Assembly (NCBI GenBank): GCA_947498155.1
Contig: CANMJD010000001.1
Span: forward strand, 558,001 to 622,000
DNA length: 64,000 bases
Direction: 5' to 3'
DNA from: an uncultured Pseudoruegeria sp.
Lineage (GTDB): Bacteria; Pseudomonadota; Alphaproteobacteria; Rhodobacterales; Rhodobacteraceae
Under the pieces are notes generated by a model. That model did no database searches. It was not told where the DNA came from and was given only the letters and a program-made list of their open reading frames with translations. Below, in pieces: positions 1 to 9,701 of the stretch (the stretch's first letter is position 1; the number at the start of each line of letters is the position of its first letter). The position numbers and the translations under genes are program-made.

Positions 1-645
1 GATCGTCCGATTTATGGCTGGAAACACAGCGTGCCCGCCATGGCCGCCTTTGCCCCCGGCGCATTGATGGTGGTGCTCGTGCGCAATGCCATCGACTGGA
101 GCACCGCCATGTACCGCCTGCCCCATCGCAACCTCCTAGAGGACGGCACAGTTGGCTATGGCGATTTTATCCGACAGGAATGGCACAGCAGCATCGGGCG
201 TAAACCGCGCCGGAACTGGACAAAACCCTGGAACGTGCCAACCCGAGAGGATTTTGAGCATCGAGAATTACAACTCGATCGCCATCCACTGACCGGCCAA
301 CGCTACAGCGACATTTTTGAAATGCGGCGGGTAAAACTCGGCGCCATGCTCGGCCTGCGCCATCGCGGCGTGAATATGGTGGCGGTGCGATTTGAAGATC
401 TGCGCGAAAACCCCCACGGGTTCGTTCACGCGCTTGCCCATTGCTTTGATCTGTCCCTAAAGGCAGAACTTCACGCCCCCCGTCAGCGCCTCTCTCCCGG
501 GCGGCTAAGCGGGCGGGAAAATACAGTGCCCCAGAAACTCGGTGAAGCGGACAGAGACTTCCTGCTTAGCGGCCTTGATCCCGAAACCGAAGCATTGGCG
601 GGATACCGGTATGACGAAAAAACCGCAGCTGTGACCCTGATTTAA
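1..645 (+). CDS. Sulfotransferase-like protein, 3' part
   Basis: The frame is open from the first base of the window, so the N-terminus lies outside it. The visible part contains WKH near the start, a VRNAIDWSTAMYR segment and a RFEDLR segment, a pattern seen in P-loop sulfotransferases where an Arg-Asn pair precedes a Trp/Ser/Met helix. The PAPS-binding P-loop would be in the missing part, so the substrate cannot be inferred. The gene ends just before a hairpin terminator shared with the convergent ftsH. The family call rests on motif resemblance only; another nucleotide-dependent transferase is possible. Confidence 0.5.
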   Translation, partial: DRPIYGWKHSVPAMAAFAPGALMVVLVRNAIDWSTAMYRLPHRNLLEDGTVGYGDFIRQEWHSSIGRKPRRNWTKPWNVPTREDFEHRELQLDRHPLTGQRYSDIFEMRRVKLGAMLGLRHRGVNMVAVRFEDLRENPHGFVHALAHCFDLSLKAELHAPRQRLSPGRLSGRENTVPQKLGEADRDFLLSGLDPETEALAGYRYDEKTAAVTLI

Positions 646-650
646 ATGCA

Positions 651-682
651 AAACGCCGCCGGAATATCCGACGGCGTTTTTC
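651..682. terminator. Bidirectional terminator between the sulfotransferase-like gene and ftsH
   Basis: An inverted repeat with arms AACGCCGCCGGA and TCCGACGGCGTT, one mismatch and a short AT loop is followed by a T run on the plus strand and preceded by A's (T's on the minus strand). It sits between two convergent genes and can serve both. Confidence 0.8.
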
Positions 683-697
683 TAGATTTTAATCCGC

Positions 698-2617
698 TTA
701 GCTTGTCGGTTCAGGCGCCATGCCCCCATCATCGGGCTTGCGCTTGGGTTTGGTTTTCGGGATCGCCGTGATAGAAGCGGTGCCGCCACTATCCTTGTGA
801 TCATCCTCATCCTCACCGCGGTTCAGCGGCTCACCGTTGATAACCTTTTTGATCTCGGGGCCGGTCAGCGTTTCATATTCCAACAGCCCCTGCGCAAGGT
901 TCTCAAACCCTTCGCTTTGCTCTGTCAGGATACGCTTGGCTGTGTGATAGCCCTCATCGATCAGTGCTTTGACCTTGTCGTCAATCAGCTTCTGGGTCGC
1001 GCCGGAATGGTTGGTCCCCCCGCCGTAGTTGCCCAGATAGCTTTGCTGCTCATTGGCGTAATCCACATGGCCCAACTCATCGTCAAAGCCGAATTGGGTG
1101 ACCATCGCACGGGCGATTTTGGACGCCTGCTGGATGTCAGAGGTCGCGCCAGAGGTCACGTTCTCTTTGCCAAATTTCAGCTCTTCAGCCACTTTACCAC
1201 CCATCGCCATGGCGATCTTAGAGGTGTATTTGGTGTAGCTCACGCTCAACTGGTCACGCTCCGGCAGGCTAAGCACCAGACCCAGCGCACGACCGCGCGG
1301 GATGATCGTAGCCTTATGGATAGGATCATGCTGTGGCACGTTCAAACCCACAATCGCATGGCCGGCTTCGTGATAGGCTGTCAGTTTCTTTTCGTCCTCG
1401 GACATCACCATAGAGCGGCGTTCGCTGCCCATCATGACTTTGTCCTTGGCATTTTCGAAATCTTCCATGGTCACGAAACGACGGCCAATACGGGCTGCGG
1501 TTAGCGCTGATTCATTCACCAGATTGGCCAGATCCGCCCCAGAGAAGCCCGGTGTGCCTCGGGCAATAATGCGCAGGTCCACATCAGGGCCCAAGGGCAC
1601 TTTGCGCGCGTGCACGCCAAGGATTTTCTCACGGCCTTTAATGTCGGGATTCGGCACCTGAACCTGACGGTCAAATCGACCGGGGCGCAGCAGGGCTGGG
1701 TCAAGCACGTCGGGACGGTTGGTCGCCGCCACAATGATGATGCCTTCGTTGGCTTCAAAGCCGTCCATCTCAACCAGCAACTGGTTCAATGTCTGTTCAC
1801 GCTCATCGTTGCCGCCACCATAGCCAGCCCCACGGGAGCGGCCTACAGCGTCGATCTCATCGATAAAGACGATACAAGGGGCGTTCTTTTTGGCCTGCTC
1901 AAACATATCGCGCACGCGGCTCGCACCGACGCCTACGAACATTTCAACAAAATCGGAACCGGAAATCGTAAAGAACGGCACGCCCGCCTCACCCGCAATG
2001 GCGCGGGCCAGCAGGGTTTTACCGGTGCCCGGAGGGCCCACCAGCAGCGCCCCTTTGGGGATTTTGCCGCCCAGACGCGAGAATTTCTGCGGGTTACGCA
2101 AGAATTCCACGATTTCTTCCAGCTCGTCCTTGGCTTCATCGATACCGGCGACATCGTCAAAGGTAACACGACCACTTTTTTCGGTCAGAAGCTTGGCCTT
2201 GGATTTGCCAAAGCCCATAGCCCCGCCTTTGCCGCCGCCCTGCATCCGGTTCATGAAATAAATCCAGACCCCAATTAGCAACGCAAACGGCAACAGCGTC
2301 ATCAGAAAGGACGTAAAGCCCGACTGCTGCTGTGCCTTGGCCATGATCGGCACGTTGTTTTCGATCAGCAGGTTGGTGACTTCTGCGTCATCCGGACGGA
2401 TGGCCATATAGTCCTGACCGTCATTGCCACGGAACATGACCTTTTCACCATCCAGCGTAACAGAGGAAACACTGTTGCCTTGAACGGCAGTGACGAACTC
2501 GGAATAGCTTTTGGTATTGGTGTTGATCGCGGTGCTGTTGCCGCTAAACAGATTGAACAGCGCCAGGATCAGCAGAAATGCCACGACCCAAAAAGCGATG
2601 TTTCTTGCGTTGCCCAA
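698..2617 (-). CDS. ftsH: ATP-dependent zinc metalloprotease FtsH
   Basis: Inner-membrane AAA+ protease that extracts and degrades membrane and regulatory proteins. With a TTG start at 2617 the product is 639 residues. It has a membrane segment at about residues 6-24, a periplasmic domain, a second membrane segment near 105-122, Walker A GPPGTGKT at 194-201, Walker B FIDE near 251-254, and the zinc motif HEAGH at 416-420. The frame extends five codons upstream to another TTG. However, AGGAGA lies at a good distance before the inner TTG, and family members typically begin [10 protein letters not shown], matching that start. The protein is full length for the family. It is the last gene of the tol-pal-cpoB-tilS-ftsH order and probably shares transcription with tilS, 80 bp upstream. 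Confidence 0.97.
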   Translation of the reverse strand: MGNARNIAFWVVAFLLILALFNLFSGNSTAINTNTKSYSEFVTAVQGNSVSSVTLDGEKVMFRGNDGQDYMAIRPDDAEVTNLLIENNVPIMAKAQQQSGFTSFLMTLLPFALLIGVWIYFMNRMQGGGKGGAMGFGKSKAKLLTEKSGRVTFDDVAGIDEAKDELEEIVEFLRNPQKFSRLGGKIPKGALLVGPPGTGKTLLARAIAGEAGVPFFTISGSDFVEMFVGVGASRVRDMFEQAKKNAPCIVFIDEIDAVGRSRGAGYGGGNDEREQTLNQLLVEMDGFEANEGIIIVAATNRPDVLDPALLRPGRFDRQVQVPNPDIKGREKILGVHARKVPLGPDVDLRIIARGTPGFSGADLANLVNESALTAARIGRRFVTMEDFENAKDKVMMGSERRSMVMSEDEKKLTAYHEAGHAIVGLNVPQHDPIHKATIIPRGRALGLVLSLPERDQLSVSYTKYTSKIAMAMGGKVAEELKFGKENVTSGATSDIQQASKIARAMVTQFGFDDELGHVDYANEQQSYLGNYGGGTNHSGATQKLIDDKVKALIDEGYHTAKRILTEQSEGFENLAQGLLEYETLTGPEIKKVINGEPLNRGEDEDDHKDSGGTASITAIPKTKPKRKPDDGGMAPEPTS

Positions 2618-2697
2618 GGGGATTCTCCTCAAAACTTTTTCGACCCGAAGCTTATGCGACAGGTCACCCGACTAAAATAAGGATCACAGCCAGTTCT

Positions 2698-3942
2698 TCA
2701 ATGCGATAAAAGCGATAAGAAGAACTCTTCGGCAGGGTTTTGCAGATAAATAGAGGATTTATCGCCCAAACCGGCCAAGGGGGCATGACAAACTGTCTGC
2801 TTTCGCCACAGCGCCGGTGCCGCAAGTAGCACAGGACGGGGAAGATTCTCTTGTCGCCACGCTGGACATTGGGCAAGGCCCGCTTCTCCGAGAGCGGCAA
2901 TTGTCAGCCCCTGCAGGGGCGCGACATCACAGCGCCAGCGCTGATCCCAGTCCCCCGGCGCCTGTGTAACCAGCCCCGCCACAGCCTGCGGTTCTCGGCA
3001 GATCACGACCTGTTCAGCGCAGTCCAATATCAGGCATCCTTGAAGACTGTGCGTTTTCTGCGCCAGAATACCCGACCAAGCCTGCCTTAGGGCGCTAAAG
3101 CGCGGGCGATAGGGGGCAGAAGACACCCATCCCAGCGCATGGGCCAAAAGGCGGAAGCGTGTTTCCTCGGCACAGTCCAATAGGGCTGAACGCTCAAACC
3201 AGACCGCCCCCGCCCTGACTTCGGCCCCGGCTCGCGCCACGTCATAAGCCACACGCGCCAGCGCCTCTCGCGCCATCTGCATCCGCATGGCCGTTTCGGC
3301 CAGCCGGTCCTGATCCAGCGACAGACTGGCGATCGCCTGTCGTGTGGCGACGCGCATATAGGCGGGATTATCGTTGCTGGGGTCCTCGTGCCAATCCTGC
3401 GCCAAGCTTTGCAGATAGCCGCGCAAGTCTGCACGCGACAGGGTCAACAGCGGACGCATCCAGATCAGACCGGCTGTGTGGGACACCTGTGACATCGCCG
3501 CCAACCCATCAACCCCCGAGCCCCGTGCCAACCGCATCAGCAGGGTTTCGGCCTGATCATCTAACGTATGCCCAAGCGCGACTGTGGTAATGTTGTTGTC
3601 CCGCGCCCAATCGCCAATCAGTGCCTGCCGTGCCTGACGGGCGGCATCCTGCGTGTTGCCCTGCCCGTCCCACTGCCAGACACGGGTTTCATGAGGAATG
3701 TTTAATTTTGCGCAGAGTTTTGCCACCCATGCGGCCTCTTGCGCGGCTTCGGCCCGCAGGCCGTGATCAATGGTGATGGCAAAAATTCTGGTCCGGCGCC
3801 CCTCTTGCCAATCGGCCAAAGCCCGAAGCAGCGCGACGGAATCTCCGCCCCCAGAAACCGCAATGCCGAGCCTTTCCGGCTCGGCACAGTCAGAGGGCCA
3901 GAGAGGCCTGCTGAACATCTGTTCAAATGGGGTCAACTGCAT
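2698..3942 (-). CDS. tilS: tRNA(Ile)-lysidine synthase
   Basis: TilS attaches lysine to C34 of the CAU-anticodon tRNA-Ile so that it reads AUA. The PP-loop signature SGGGDS is at residues 30-35, followed by the N-type ATP pyrophosphatase fold with the GHTLDDQAETLLMR segment that is usual for the family. The C-terminal half (from about residue 230) is divergent, as in many alphaproteobacterial members. Length is 414 residues. The start overlaps the end of cpoB by 10 bp, suggesting translational coupling. The cytoplasmic product is essential in most bacteria. Confidence 0.95.
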   Translation of the reverse strand: MQLTPFEQMFSRPLWPSDCAEPERLGIAVSGGGDSVALLRALADWQEGRRTRIFAITIDHGLRAEAAQEAAWVAKLCAKLNIPHETRVWQWDGQGNTQDAARQARQALIGDWARDNNITTVALGHTLDDQAETLLMRLARGSGVDGLAAMSQVSHTAGLIWMRPLLTLSRADLRGYLQSLAQDWHEDPSNDNPAYMRVATRQAIASLSLDQDRLAETAMRMQMAREALARVAYDVARAGAEVRAGAVWFERSALLDCAEETRFRLLAHALGWVSSAPYRPRFSALRQAWSGILAQKTHSLQGCLILDCAEQVVICREPQAVAGLVTQAPGDWDQRWRCDVAPLQGLTIAALGEAGLAQCPAWRQENLPRPVLLAAPALWRKQTVCHAPLAGLGDKSSIYLQNPAEEFFLSLLSH

Positions 3943-4754
3943 CCCAGCGATTGCATGGTCACCGTGGCGTTCTGTGTGATCGGGGCGGCGGGGAAACGAA
4001 TCCCGACCTCGCCCAAAGTAACGCAGGCTTCGCTGGTCTGGCCAAGGGCACCCAAGGATACCCCGAGCTTATAAAGCGCTTCGGGTGCACGCGGGCCATT
4101 TGGATCACCGCTGAAGCTCTCCAGATAGGCCCGTGCCGCCGCCGAAATCTCGCCCAGCCCCTCATGGGCATCGCCGCGTTTGAAATGGGCCTCTGAACTG
4201 AGCGGACTACCCGGATAGGTCTGGGTGAAAGCCTGAAACCGGTCCGCAGCCTGCCGCAATTCGCCGGACTCCAGCGCGATCATGGCGGCATCAAAATCGG
4301 CTTGTTCGCCAATGGCAAGTTCAACACCTTCACCGGGTAATGGCGTCGGGGCCGCAGGTGCAGGCGCTCCCGCATCACCGCCAAGGGTGGTGGTTTCGCC
4401 CAACTGGCTGATGTCGCCGCCTTCCAGTTCGACTAAGCGAAATTCCAGATCACCGATGCGATTGGTGCCATCCTGTACGATCCGGTTCACCCGAAACTCC
4501 AGCTCTTCGGTCGAAGAGGTCAGGCGCTGCAATTCCATTTCAATCGCGTTCAACCGTTCCAGAGGCGTGTTGCCCGTCAGATTGCCCCCGGGCGCGCCAG
4601 TGGTGGAGAGTTCACGTTTCAATCGCTGGATTTCAACATAGACCACCGACAATTCCTGCCGGATGTCCGCAAGGGTCTGGTCGCGGTCTTGTGCGCTAGC
4701 CGAGAGGGGAAACGCCAGACAGGCGCTCAGGATCAGGGTCGTCAGGCGTTTCAT
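3933..4754 (-). CDS. cpoB: Tol-Pal system protein CpoB/YbgF
   Basis: Periplasmic partner of TolA that in E. coli links peptidoglycan synthesis to outer-membrane constriction. The 273-residue product has a signal peptide (about 1-22, ending SASAQ). A coiled-coil region follows at about 25-105, containing VEIQRLKREL and NAIEMELQRL. After a proline/alanine linker come TPR-like repeats in the C-terminal 130 residues (FDAAMIALESGELRQAADRF and similar). It lies immediately downstream of pal, as in most Proteobacteria. Confidence 0.93.
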   Translation of the reverse strand: MKRLTTLILSACLAFPLSASAQDRDQTLADIRQELSVVYVEIQRLKRELSTTGAPGGNLTGNTPLERLNAIEMELQRLTSSTEELEFRVNRIVQDGTNRIGDLEFRLVELEGGDISQLGETTTLGGDAGAPAPAAPTPLPGEGVELAIGEQADFDAAMIALESGELRQAADRFQAFTQTYPGSPLSSEAHFKRGDAHEGLGEISAAARAYLESFSGDPNGPRAPEALYKLGVSLGALGQTSEACVTLGEVGIRFPAAPITQNATVTMQSLGCS

Positions 4755-4764
4755 AAGCGCTCCG

Positions 4765-5286
4765 TTAGCTGGTCAATCCACCGGCCGCAAGCAAAGTCAC
4801 TGCGCGGCGGTTCTGGGAATAACAGGCTTCTTGGGAACAGATTTCGAGCGGACGTTCTTTGCCAAAAGAAACCGTCTGTAACCGGCCAGAGGAAATCCCC
4901 TGCGAGACCAGATATTCCCGCACCGCATTGGCGCGGCGATCGCCAAGGGCGATGTTATATTCGCGAGTGCCCTGCTCATCGGCATGACCTTCGATGATGG
5001 CGGTATATTCGGGATTGGTCTGCAACCATTGTGCCTGACCGGCCAGCACCGTGCGGGCAGAATCGTTCAGCACGGATTGGTCGACCTCAAACAGGATACG
5101 ATCGCCAACAGTTTGCTGGAAATAGGCGATCGACGTTGGATCAGACGCGCTGCCGACCCCGCCGTTTGCCCCGGCCCCATAGCCATCGGCACCGATCTCT
5201 CCGGCGTAACTGTCCACGTCATTGTTGCTACAGGCGGCAAGGCCCACGACAGCAACGCATAAAATCGCTTTAGTCAAAACTTTCAT
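4765..5286 (-). CDS. pal: Peptidoglycan-associated lipoprotein Pal
   Basis: Outer-membrane lipoprotein that binds peptidoglycan and TolB. From the ATG at 5286 (173 residues) the protein has a type II signal peptide with lipobox LAAC and Cys19 as the lipidation site. An OmpA-like domain follows, with the peptidoglycan-binding segment GHADEQGTREYNIALGDRRA. The frame extends 22 codons further upstream, but only this start puts a signal peptide at the N-terminus, and AGGA precedes it. tolB lies upstream and cpoB 10 bp downstream. Confidence 0.96.
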   Translation of the reverse strand: MKVLTKAILCVAVVGLAACSNNDVDSYAGEIGADGYGAGANGGVGSASDPTSIAYFQQTVGDRILFEVDQSVLNDSARTVLAGQAQWLQTNPEYTAIIEGHADEQGTREYNIALGDRRANAVREYLVSQGISSGRLQTVSFGKERPLEICSQEACYSQNRRAVTLLAAGGLTS

Positions 5287-5358
5287 CTGCTCATTCCTGT
5301 TTAAATGACTGGCCTCTGGCCCGCACGTTATCATCCCGCCTTCTATCTGCAAACGGGC

Positions 5359-6696
5359 CTATTTCAAGAGCGGAGACCACGCCGGATCCGACGCCGCCCC
5401 CTGTGTTTGAACCTGTTTCAAATTGCGCCCCGAAATATCGACGGAAAACAACGCCGGAGCGCCCGAAGCACCTGAAGTCGCACGGGTGAACATGATCACC
5501 CGACCATTTGGCGACCATGTCGGCCCCTCATCCAGAAAGGACGAGGTCAGCAGGCGTTCTTCGCTGCCGTTGGTACGCATGACACCGATGTGGAAACGGC
5601 CCTTGTTCTGTTTGGTAAAGGCAATCAGATCCCCACGCGGCGACCAGACCGGCGTGCCATAGCGCCCCGCACCACCACTGATGCGTCGGGCCTCTCCGCC
5701 GCTCGCACTCATGATATAAAGCTGCTGCGTGCCAGAACGGTCGCTTTCAAAGACAATCTGGCGGCCATCGGGCGAAAAGCTAGGCGCGGTTTCAATCGAC
5801 GGAGCCGAGGTTAAACGCCGTTGCTGGCCAGTGGCGAGGCTCATGGAATAGATGTCCGTATTACCGCCGGAAGACAACGAATAAACCACCGTATTGCCAT
5901 CCGGTGAAAACCGCGGCGCAAAGCTCATGGTGCCCGCCTGATCGCCAAGGATACGACGGCCTACGGTGGCGACATCGAGCAAATAGACCCGCGGAAAGCC
6001 GGTTTCATAAGAAGTATACAACACCCGATCTCCGGTCGGCGAAAATCGCGGGGCCAGCACAAGGGCAGAGGCATCCGTCAGATATTGCACATTTGCGCCG
6101 TCATAATCCATGATCGCCAGCCGTTTCAGCCTTTTATCCTTGGGACCGGATTCCGCCACATAGACCACGCGGCTGTCGAAATAGCCGCTTTCGCCGGTGA
6201 TGCGGGCATAGGCGGCATCCGCCACCTTATGGGCCATGCGCCGCCAGCTGTCGGTGGTGCCTGCAAACTGCAGCCCCTCGCCCAGCGGAGCACCAGAGAA
6301 CACATCAAACAAGCGGAATTTAACGATCAGACGATTGCCTTCAACCCGTACCGCCCCAGTGATCAGCGCCTCGGCGTTGATCGCTTTCCAGTCGGCATAT
6401 TGCACCGTACTATCAAAGCTGGTGATGTTGGAGATATAGGCGTTCTTGGGAATTTCCCGAAACAGCCCGCTGCCAGACAAATCAGAGGCCACCACCCGCG
6501 CAAGGTTTGCTGCATATTGGTTGGCGGCCCCGTTTTCGGCAATAAAATCGGGCACCGCATAGGGCAAGGGTTCGATCACACCATCAGTGATTTCAATCCG
6601 CAGTGGCCCGCTTTGCGCCTGTGCCGGTGTTGCGGCCCATCCAGCGCCGGTCAGCGCCAATGCCATCAGTGTCGTCAGGAGTTTTGATCGGATCAT
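5359..6696 (-). CDS. tolB: Tol-Pal system beta-propeller protein TolB
   Basis: Periplasmic protein that shuttles between Pal and TolA during cell-envelope constriction. It has a signal peptide at about residues 1-28 (ending AQAQS), an N-terminal alpha/beta domain to about residue 165, and a beta-propeller with repeated FSPxG / WSPxG blade motifs (FSPTGD, FSPDGN, FSPDGR, WSPRGD, WSPNGR, WSPLLK). Length is 445 residues, normal for TolB. Its start overlaps the tolA stop by 4 bp (ATGA), implying coupled translation. Confidence 0.97.
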   Translation of the reverse strand: MIRSKLLTTLMALALTGAGWAATPAQAQSGPLRIEITDGVIEPLPYAVPDFIAENGAANQYAANLARVVASDLSGSGLFREIPKNAYISNITSFDSTVQYADWKAINAEALITGAVRVEGNRLIVKFRLFDVFSGAPLGEGLQFAGTTDSWRRMAHKVADAAYARITGESGYFDSRVVYVAESGPKDKRLKRLAIMDYDGANVQYLTDASALVLAPRFSPTGDRVLYTSYETGFPRVYLLDVATVGRRILGDQAGTMSFAPRFSPDGNTVVYSLSSGGNTDIYSMSLATGQQRRLTSAPSIETAPSFSPDGRQIVFESDRSGTQQLYIMSASGGEARRISGGAGRYGTPVWSPRGDLIAFTKQNKGRFHIGVMRTNGSEERLLTSSFLDEGPTWSPNGRVIMFTRATSGASGAPALFSVDISGRNLKQVQTQGAASDPAWSPLLK

Positions 6697-7886
6697 TTGA
6701 ACCTCATTTTCTCCGGGTTGAAGACCATTTCTATTTCCCGCCAGTGTTCATACTTATCGCTGGGCAGGTCAAATCCTTTGGCACCACAGCGAATGATTGC
6801 GCGGCGCGCGGCCTCATAGGCCTGACTGACAGATACGCTGGTGCCGCCTTCCGAGGAGACCATGCGGATCGATCCGGCGACGGGTTTTGCCTCAGCCGTC
6901 ATTTCCATCGCCACAACCACTGTCGTCAGCAATCCATCGGTGGACAGCGAGCCCACATTCCAACACTGCGATATCTGCGCAACCAAAGTGTTTTGTTCAC
7001 CAGCGGTCAGTGGCGGGCCGGCAGGTGCGGCACTGGGTTCGCTATTGGCGACACTTGTGCTTGCCCCTGCAAGGGCAGCAGCAAGGGCGGCATCCACAGC
7101 ATCGGCCTCTACGGCGGGGGACGGATCGCTCTGGGCGGGCGGCGTCGGGGTTTCAGGTGCGGCCTCGGCAACGGGTGCTGGCCGGTTCGGGCGCGCCGTC
7201 GGACGTCTGGACTGCGCAGGGGCCAAGGGCTCCGGCGTTTCCTCCGCTTCGGTCACGATTTCCGTGGTCGCAGCCTGCGGCGCGGTTTCTTCTTGCGCTT
7301 CCTCTACGACTTCGGCCTCGGGTTCGGCGACGGGAGCGGCTTCTTGCTGCACGATATCATCGATGGCCGCTTCAGGGCTGGGTTCCGGCGTTGCCTCGGG
7401 TGCGACGCGCGGCACGGGGCGCGGGCTGCTATCAATGACGGGTGCGGGATCTGTCAGTGGTTCCACTGTCGGGCTTTCCGGTGTGGGCGGCGCGATTTCG
7501 GTCACCTCGGCAGGCGGGGTCGGCGCAATCGGTTCCGGTGTCGGATCGCGCTGCACGGGCTCCGGTGTCGGCGGGGGTGTCTCTGTGGTTTCCGGCGGTG
7601 TTTGCGCGGCTGGCGGCGTGGCGGCTTCGGTTTCGGTGGGGGCTTCTGGAGATTGCGGTGCCTCTTCGGGGGCCGACGGCGCCGTGCTTTCTGCCGTTTC
7701 ATCCGGAACAGCCGTCATCAAGGCGGCAAATTCATCACCGGAAATCAACGAGACCTCGGCCACCTCAAGCGGTGGCAGATCATCCGAAGACAACAGCCCG
7801 CCAAACAAGAGCCACAGGATCAGCCCTACATGGCCAATGCCCGAGATCTTGGTGCCGGTGTCGAGCTTATGAAAATTCAACGCCAC
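6693..7886 (-). CDS. tolA: Tol-Pal system protein TolA
   Basis: Inner-membrane protein that spans the periplasm and transmits energy from TolQR to Pal/TolB. It has one membrane helix at about residues 14-32. A very long low-complexity stalk follows (about 50-270), rich in Pro, Glu, Ala and Thr. The C-terminal globular domain begins near QISQCWNVG, typical of alphaproteobacterial TolA/TonB-like C-termini. The stalk is Pro/Glu-rich rather than the Ala/Lys helix of E. coli TolA. The gene sits between tolR and tolB. Its low-complexity DNA creates several long spurious open frames on the opposite strand. Confidence 0.92.
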   Translation of the reverse strand: MALNFHKLDTGTKISGIGHVGLILWLLFGGLLSSDDLPPLEVAEVSLISGDEFAALMTAVPDETAESTAPSAPEEAPQSPEAPTETEAATPPAAQTPPETTETPPPTPEPVQRDPTPEPIAPTPPAEVTEIAPPTPESPTVEPLTDPAPVIDSSPRPVPRVAPEATPEPSPEAAIDDIVQQEAAPVAEPEAEVVEEAQEETAPQAATTEIVTEAEETPEPLAPAQSRRPTARPNRPAPVAEAAPETPTPPAQSDPSPAVEADAVDAALAAALAGASTSVANSEPSAAPAGPPLTAGEQNTLVAQISQCWNVGSLSTDGLLTTVVVAMEMTAEAKPVAGSIRMVSSEGGTSVSVSQAYEAARRAIIRCGAKGFDLPSDKYEHWREIEMVFNPEKMRFK

Positions 7887-7901
7887 GTGCCGCGCGCCCC
7901 G

Positions 7902-8384
7902 CTAGCCGTCCTGCCCGTTAAGGGCCGGACCACCGGTATCGGTCACCAGACCGATATTATTAAAGCCGCCCGCATTCAAAGCGCCCATGATCTGCACGAC
8001 GGCCTCATAGGGGATGGCCCCATCTGCGCGTAGAAAAACCTTGTCGCTTTCGCGTTCAGCAGCAATGGCGCGCAGTTTGGGCAGTAGCTCCTCTGACGCG
8101 ATTTCAGTGGATTGCAATACCATGCGCCCGTCCGCTGCCAAGGTGATCGTCAGCGGCTCTTCTTGCTCTGTCGGCAGGGCATTGGCCGCCGTTTTAGGCA
8201 ATTCCACCGGCACGCCCACCGTCAGCAAGGGTGCTGCGACCATAAAGATGATCAGCAACACCAGCATCACATCAACAAAGGGCGTGACGTTGATCTCGCT
8301 CATCGCCTGACTGCGACGTCCGCGACGGCGGCGGCGGCGATTACCGCCCCCGCCAGCGTCTTTCTGAATAACACCGGCGCCCAT
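7902..8384 (-). CDS. tolR: Tol-Pal system proton-channel subunit TolR (ExbD family)
   Basis: TolR forms the proton-driven motor with TolQ. From the ATG at 8384 (160 residues) there is an Arg-rich cytoplasmic tail (RRRRRRGRR), then INVTPFVDVM with the conserved membrane Asp at residue 38, one membrane helix to about residue 56, and a periplasmic ExbD domain. A longer in-frame start exists inside tolQ, but the chosen ATG is one base after the tolQ stop (TGATATG), the usual coupled arrangement. Confidence 0.95.
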   Translation of the reverse strand: MGAGVIQKDAGGGGNRRRRRRGRRSQAMSEINVTPFVDVMLVLLIIFMVAAPLLTVGVPVELPKTAANALPTEQEEPLTITLAADGRMVLQSTEIASEELLPKLRAIAAERESDKVFLRADGAIPYEAVVQIMGALNAGGFNNIGLVTDTGGPALNGQDG

Positions 8385-8385
8385 A

Positions 8386-9081
8386 TCAGCTGTCCAACTG
8401 GCGCGACAGGATGGTGGCAAATTCATCGGCAAAGGATTCGTAGCCGCCAATGATACGGTCACTGTCCGCTGACAGTTTATTGTAGAAGATCACCGCTGGA
8501 ATGGCCGCCAGCAAGCCGAGCCCTGTGGCCAGCAACGCCTCGGCGATTCCCGGCGCGACCACTGCCAGATTGGTGTTCTGCTGCTGTGCAATCTCGACAA
8601 AGGCATTCATGATCCCGATCACCGTGCCAAACAGCCCGATAAACGGGGCGGTGGACCCAACAGTTGCCAGCAAGGACAGCCCTTTGTTCAGACCTTCGCT
8701 TTCCTTGGCAATCGCTACATCCATCGAGCGGTCAATGCGCGCCTGCGCCCCGGCAATCAAGCCGCCGTCCTGTCGATGGCTGCGCCGCCATTCCATCATG
8801 CCCGCGGCAAAAATCTTGCTCGAAGAGCCCGAGGGCTGTGGCCCGATCTTGTCAAACAGCTCGTCCAGCGGCTCACCAGACCAGAATGCGTGATCAAATT
8901 CTTCGGCGTCGGCCCGCGCGCTGCGATAGAGGATCAATTTCTGAATGATAATGGCCCATGACCAGAAAGACGCAACGATCAGCATGATCATCACCAGCTT
9001 TACCGTCAGGGTGGCGCGCATAAACAGCGCAAGGATCGAAAAGTCGATCTCTTGCGCCATCGCAAGGGTTTCGGTTTCCAT
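8386..9081 (-). CDS. tolQ: Tol-Pal system proton-channel subunit TolQ
   Basis: MotA/ExbB/TolQ-family inner-membrane motor subunit. The 231-residue product has three predicted membrane helices: about 28-48 (MIMLIVASFWSWAI), about 138-160 (VGSTAPFIGLFGTVIGIM), and about 175-197 (EALLATGLGLLAAIPAVIFY). A cytoplasmic loop lies between the first and second. The Thr and Pro/Gly residues lining the proton path in this family are present. It precedes tolR by one base and is followed by tolA, tolB and pal on the same strand. Confidence 0.96.
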   Translation of the reverse strand: METETLAMAQEIDFSILALFMRATLTVKLVMIMLIVASFWSWAIIIQKLILYRSARADAEEFDHAFWSGEPLDELFDKIGPQPSGSSSKIFAAGMMEWRRSHRQDGGLIAGAQARIDRSMDVAIAKESEGLNKGLSLLATVGSTAPFIGLFGTVIGIMNAFVEIAQQQNTNLAVVAPGIAEALLATGLGLLAAIPAVIFYNKLSADSDRIIGGYESFADEFATILSRQLDS

Positions 9082-9195
9082 ATGCCTGCTCTTTTCTCGG
9101 TTCGGCCAAATTTATTGGCTCTGATTATCGGACAGAATAACCCAGCTTCACGGGGAAAGCCAACAAATGCGCATCAATCGTTAAAAAACGCCTGA

Positions 9196-9609
9196 TTAAT
9201 GCAGAAGCAGGCGGATATTTGCCGGAAGCCGGGTCGGTTGGCCCGCTTCATTCACGAAAACAACGGTTACCAGTGCCGAGAAGATCGGCATTGCCTCGCG
9301 AAATATGTCCTGCTGAAACACGATACGCGCACCGGTGACGGTTTTGATACCGGTTTTAACCTCAAGATGATCGCCAAAATGCGCCGCCGACAGGTAGTCG
9401 GATTCGATCCGACGCACAACGAACACCGCGCCCTCTTCTTCCTTGAGGGCGCGTTGATCCACCCCCAGTTCCCGCACAAGTGTGCTACGGGCCCGTTCAA
9501 TATATTTCAGGTAATTGGCGTGATAAACGATCCCTGCCATATCCGTATCTTCATAGAAGACTTCGACGGGGAAAATATGCTCTGCAACCACGGCGGCCTC
9601 GGTTTTCAT
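9196..9609 (-). CDS. ybgC: Tol-Pal associated acyl-CoA thioesterase YbgC
   Basis: Hot-dog fold thioesterase found at the head of tol-pal operons. From the ATG at 9609 the product is 137 residues. It carries YEDTDMAGIVYHANY with the catalytic Asp23 and His30, separated by seven positions as in E. coli YbgC. An upstream in-frame start would add 14 residues unrelated to the family. It is followed after 114 bp by tolQ. The natural substrate in vivo is uncertain; the E. coli enzyme acts on acyl-CoA and interacts with phospholipid enzymes. Confidence 0.93.
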   Translation of the reverse strand: MKTEAAVVAEHIFPVEVFYEDTDMAGIVYHANYLKYIERARSTLVRELGVDQRALKEEEGAVFVVRRIESDYLSAAHFGDHLEVKTGIKTVTGARIVFQQDIFREAMPIFSALVTVVFVNEAGQPTRLPANIRLLLH

Positions 9610-9701
9610 TATAGCTGATGCTGTCTTACGCCCAACGACGGTCCAGACCAATGCAAATATGAGAGGGCACGCCTTTGCCTACCCCCCCGTACGAATTTGC
9701 G

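Noticed and set aside
6603-8033. Long open frames on the plus strand opposite tolA and tolB
   Set aside because: They mirror the low-complexity Pro/Glu/Ala DNA of tolA, have no family resemblance, and the minus-strand genes are well supported.
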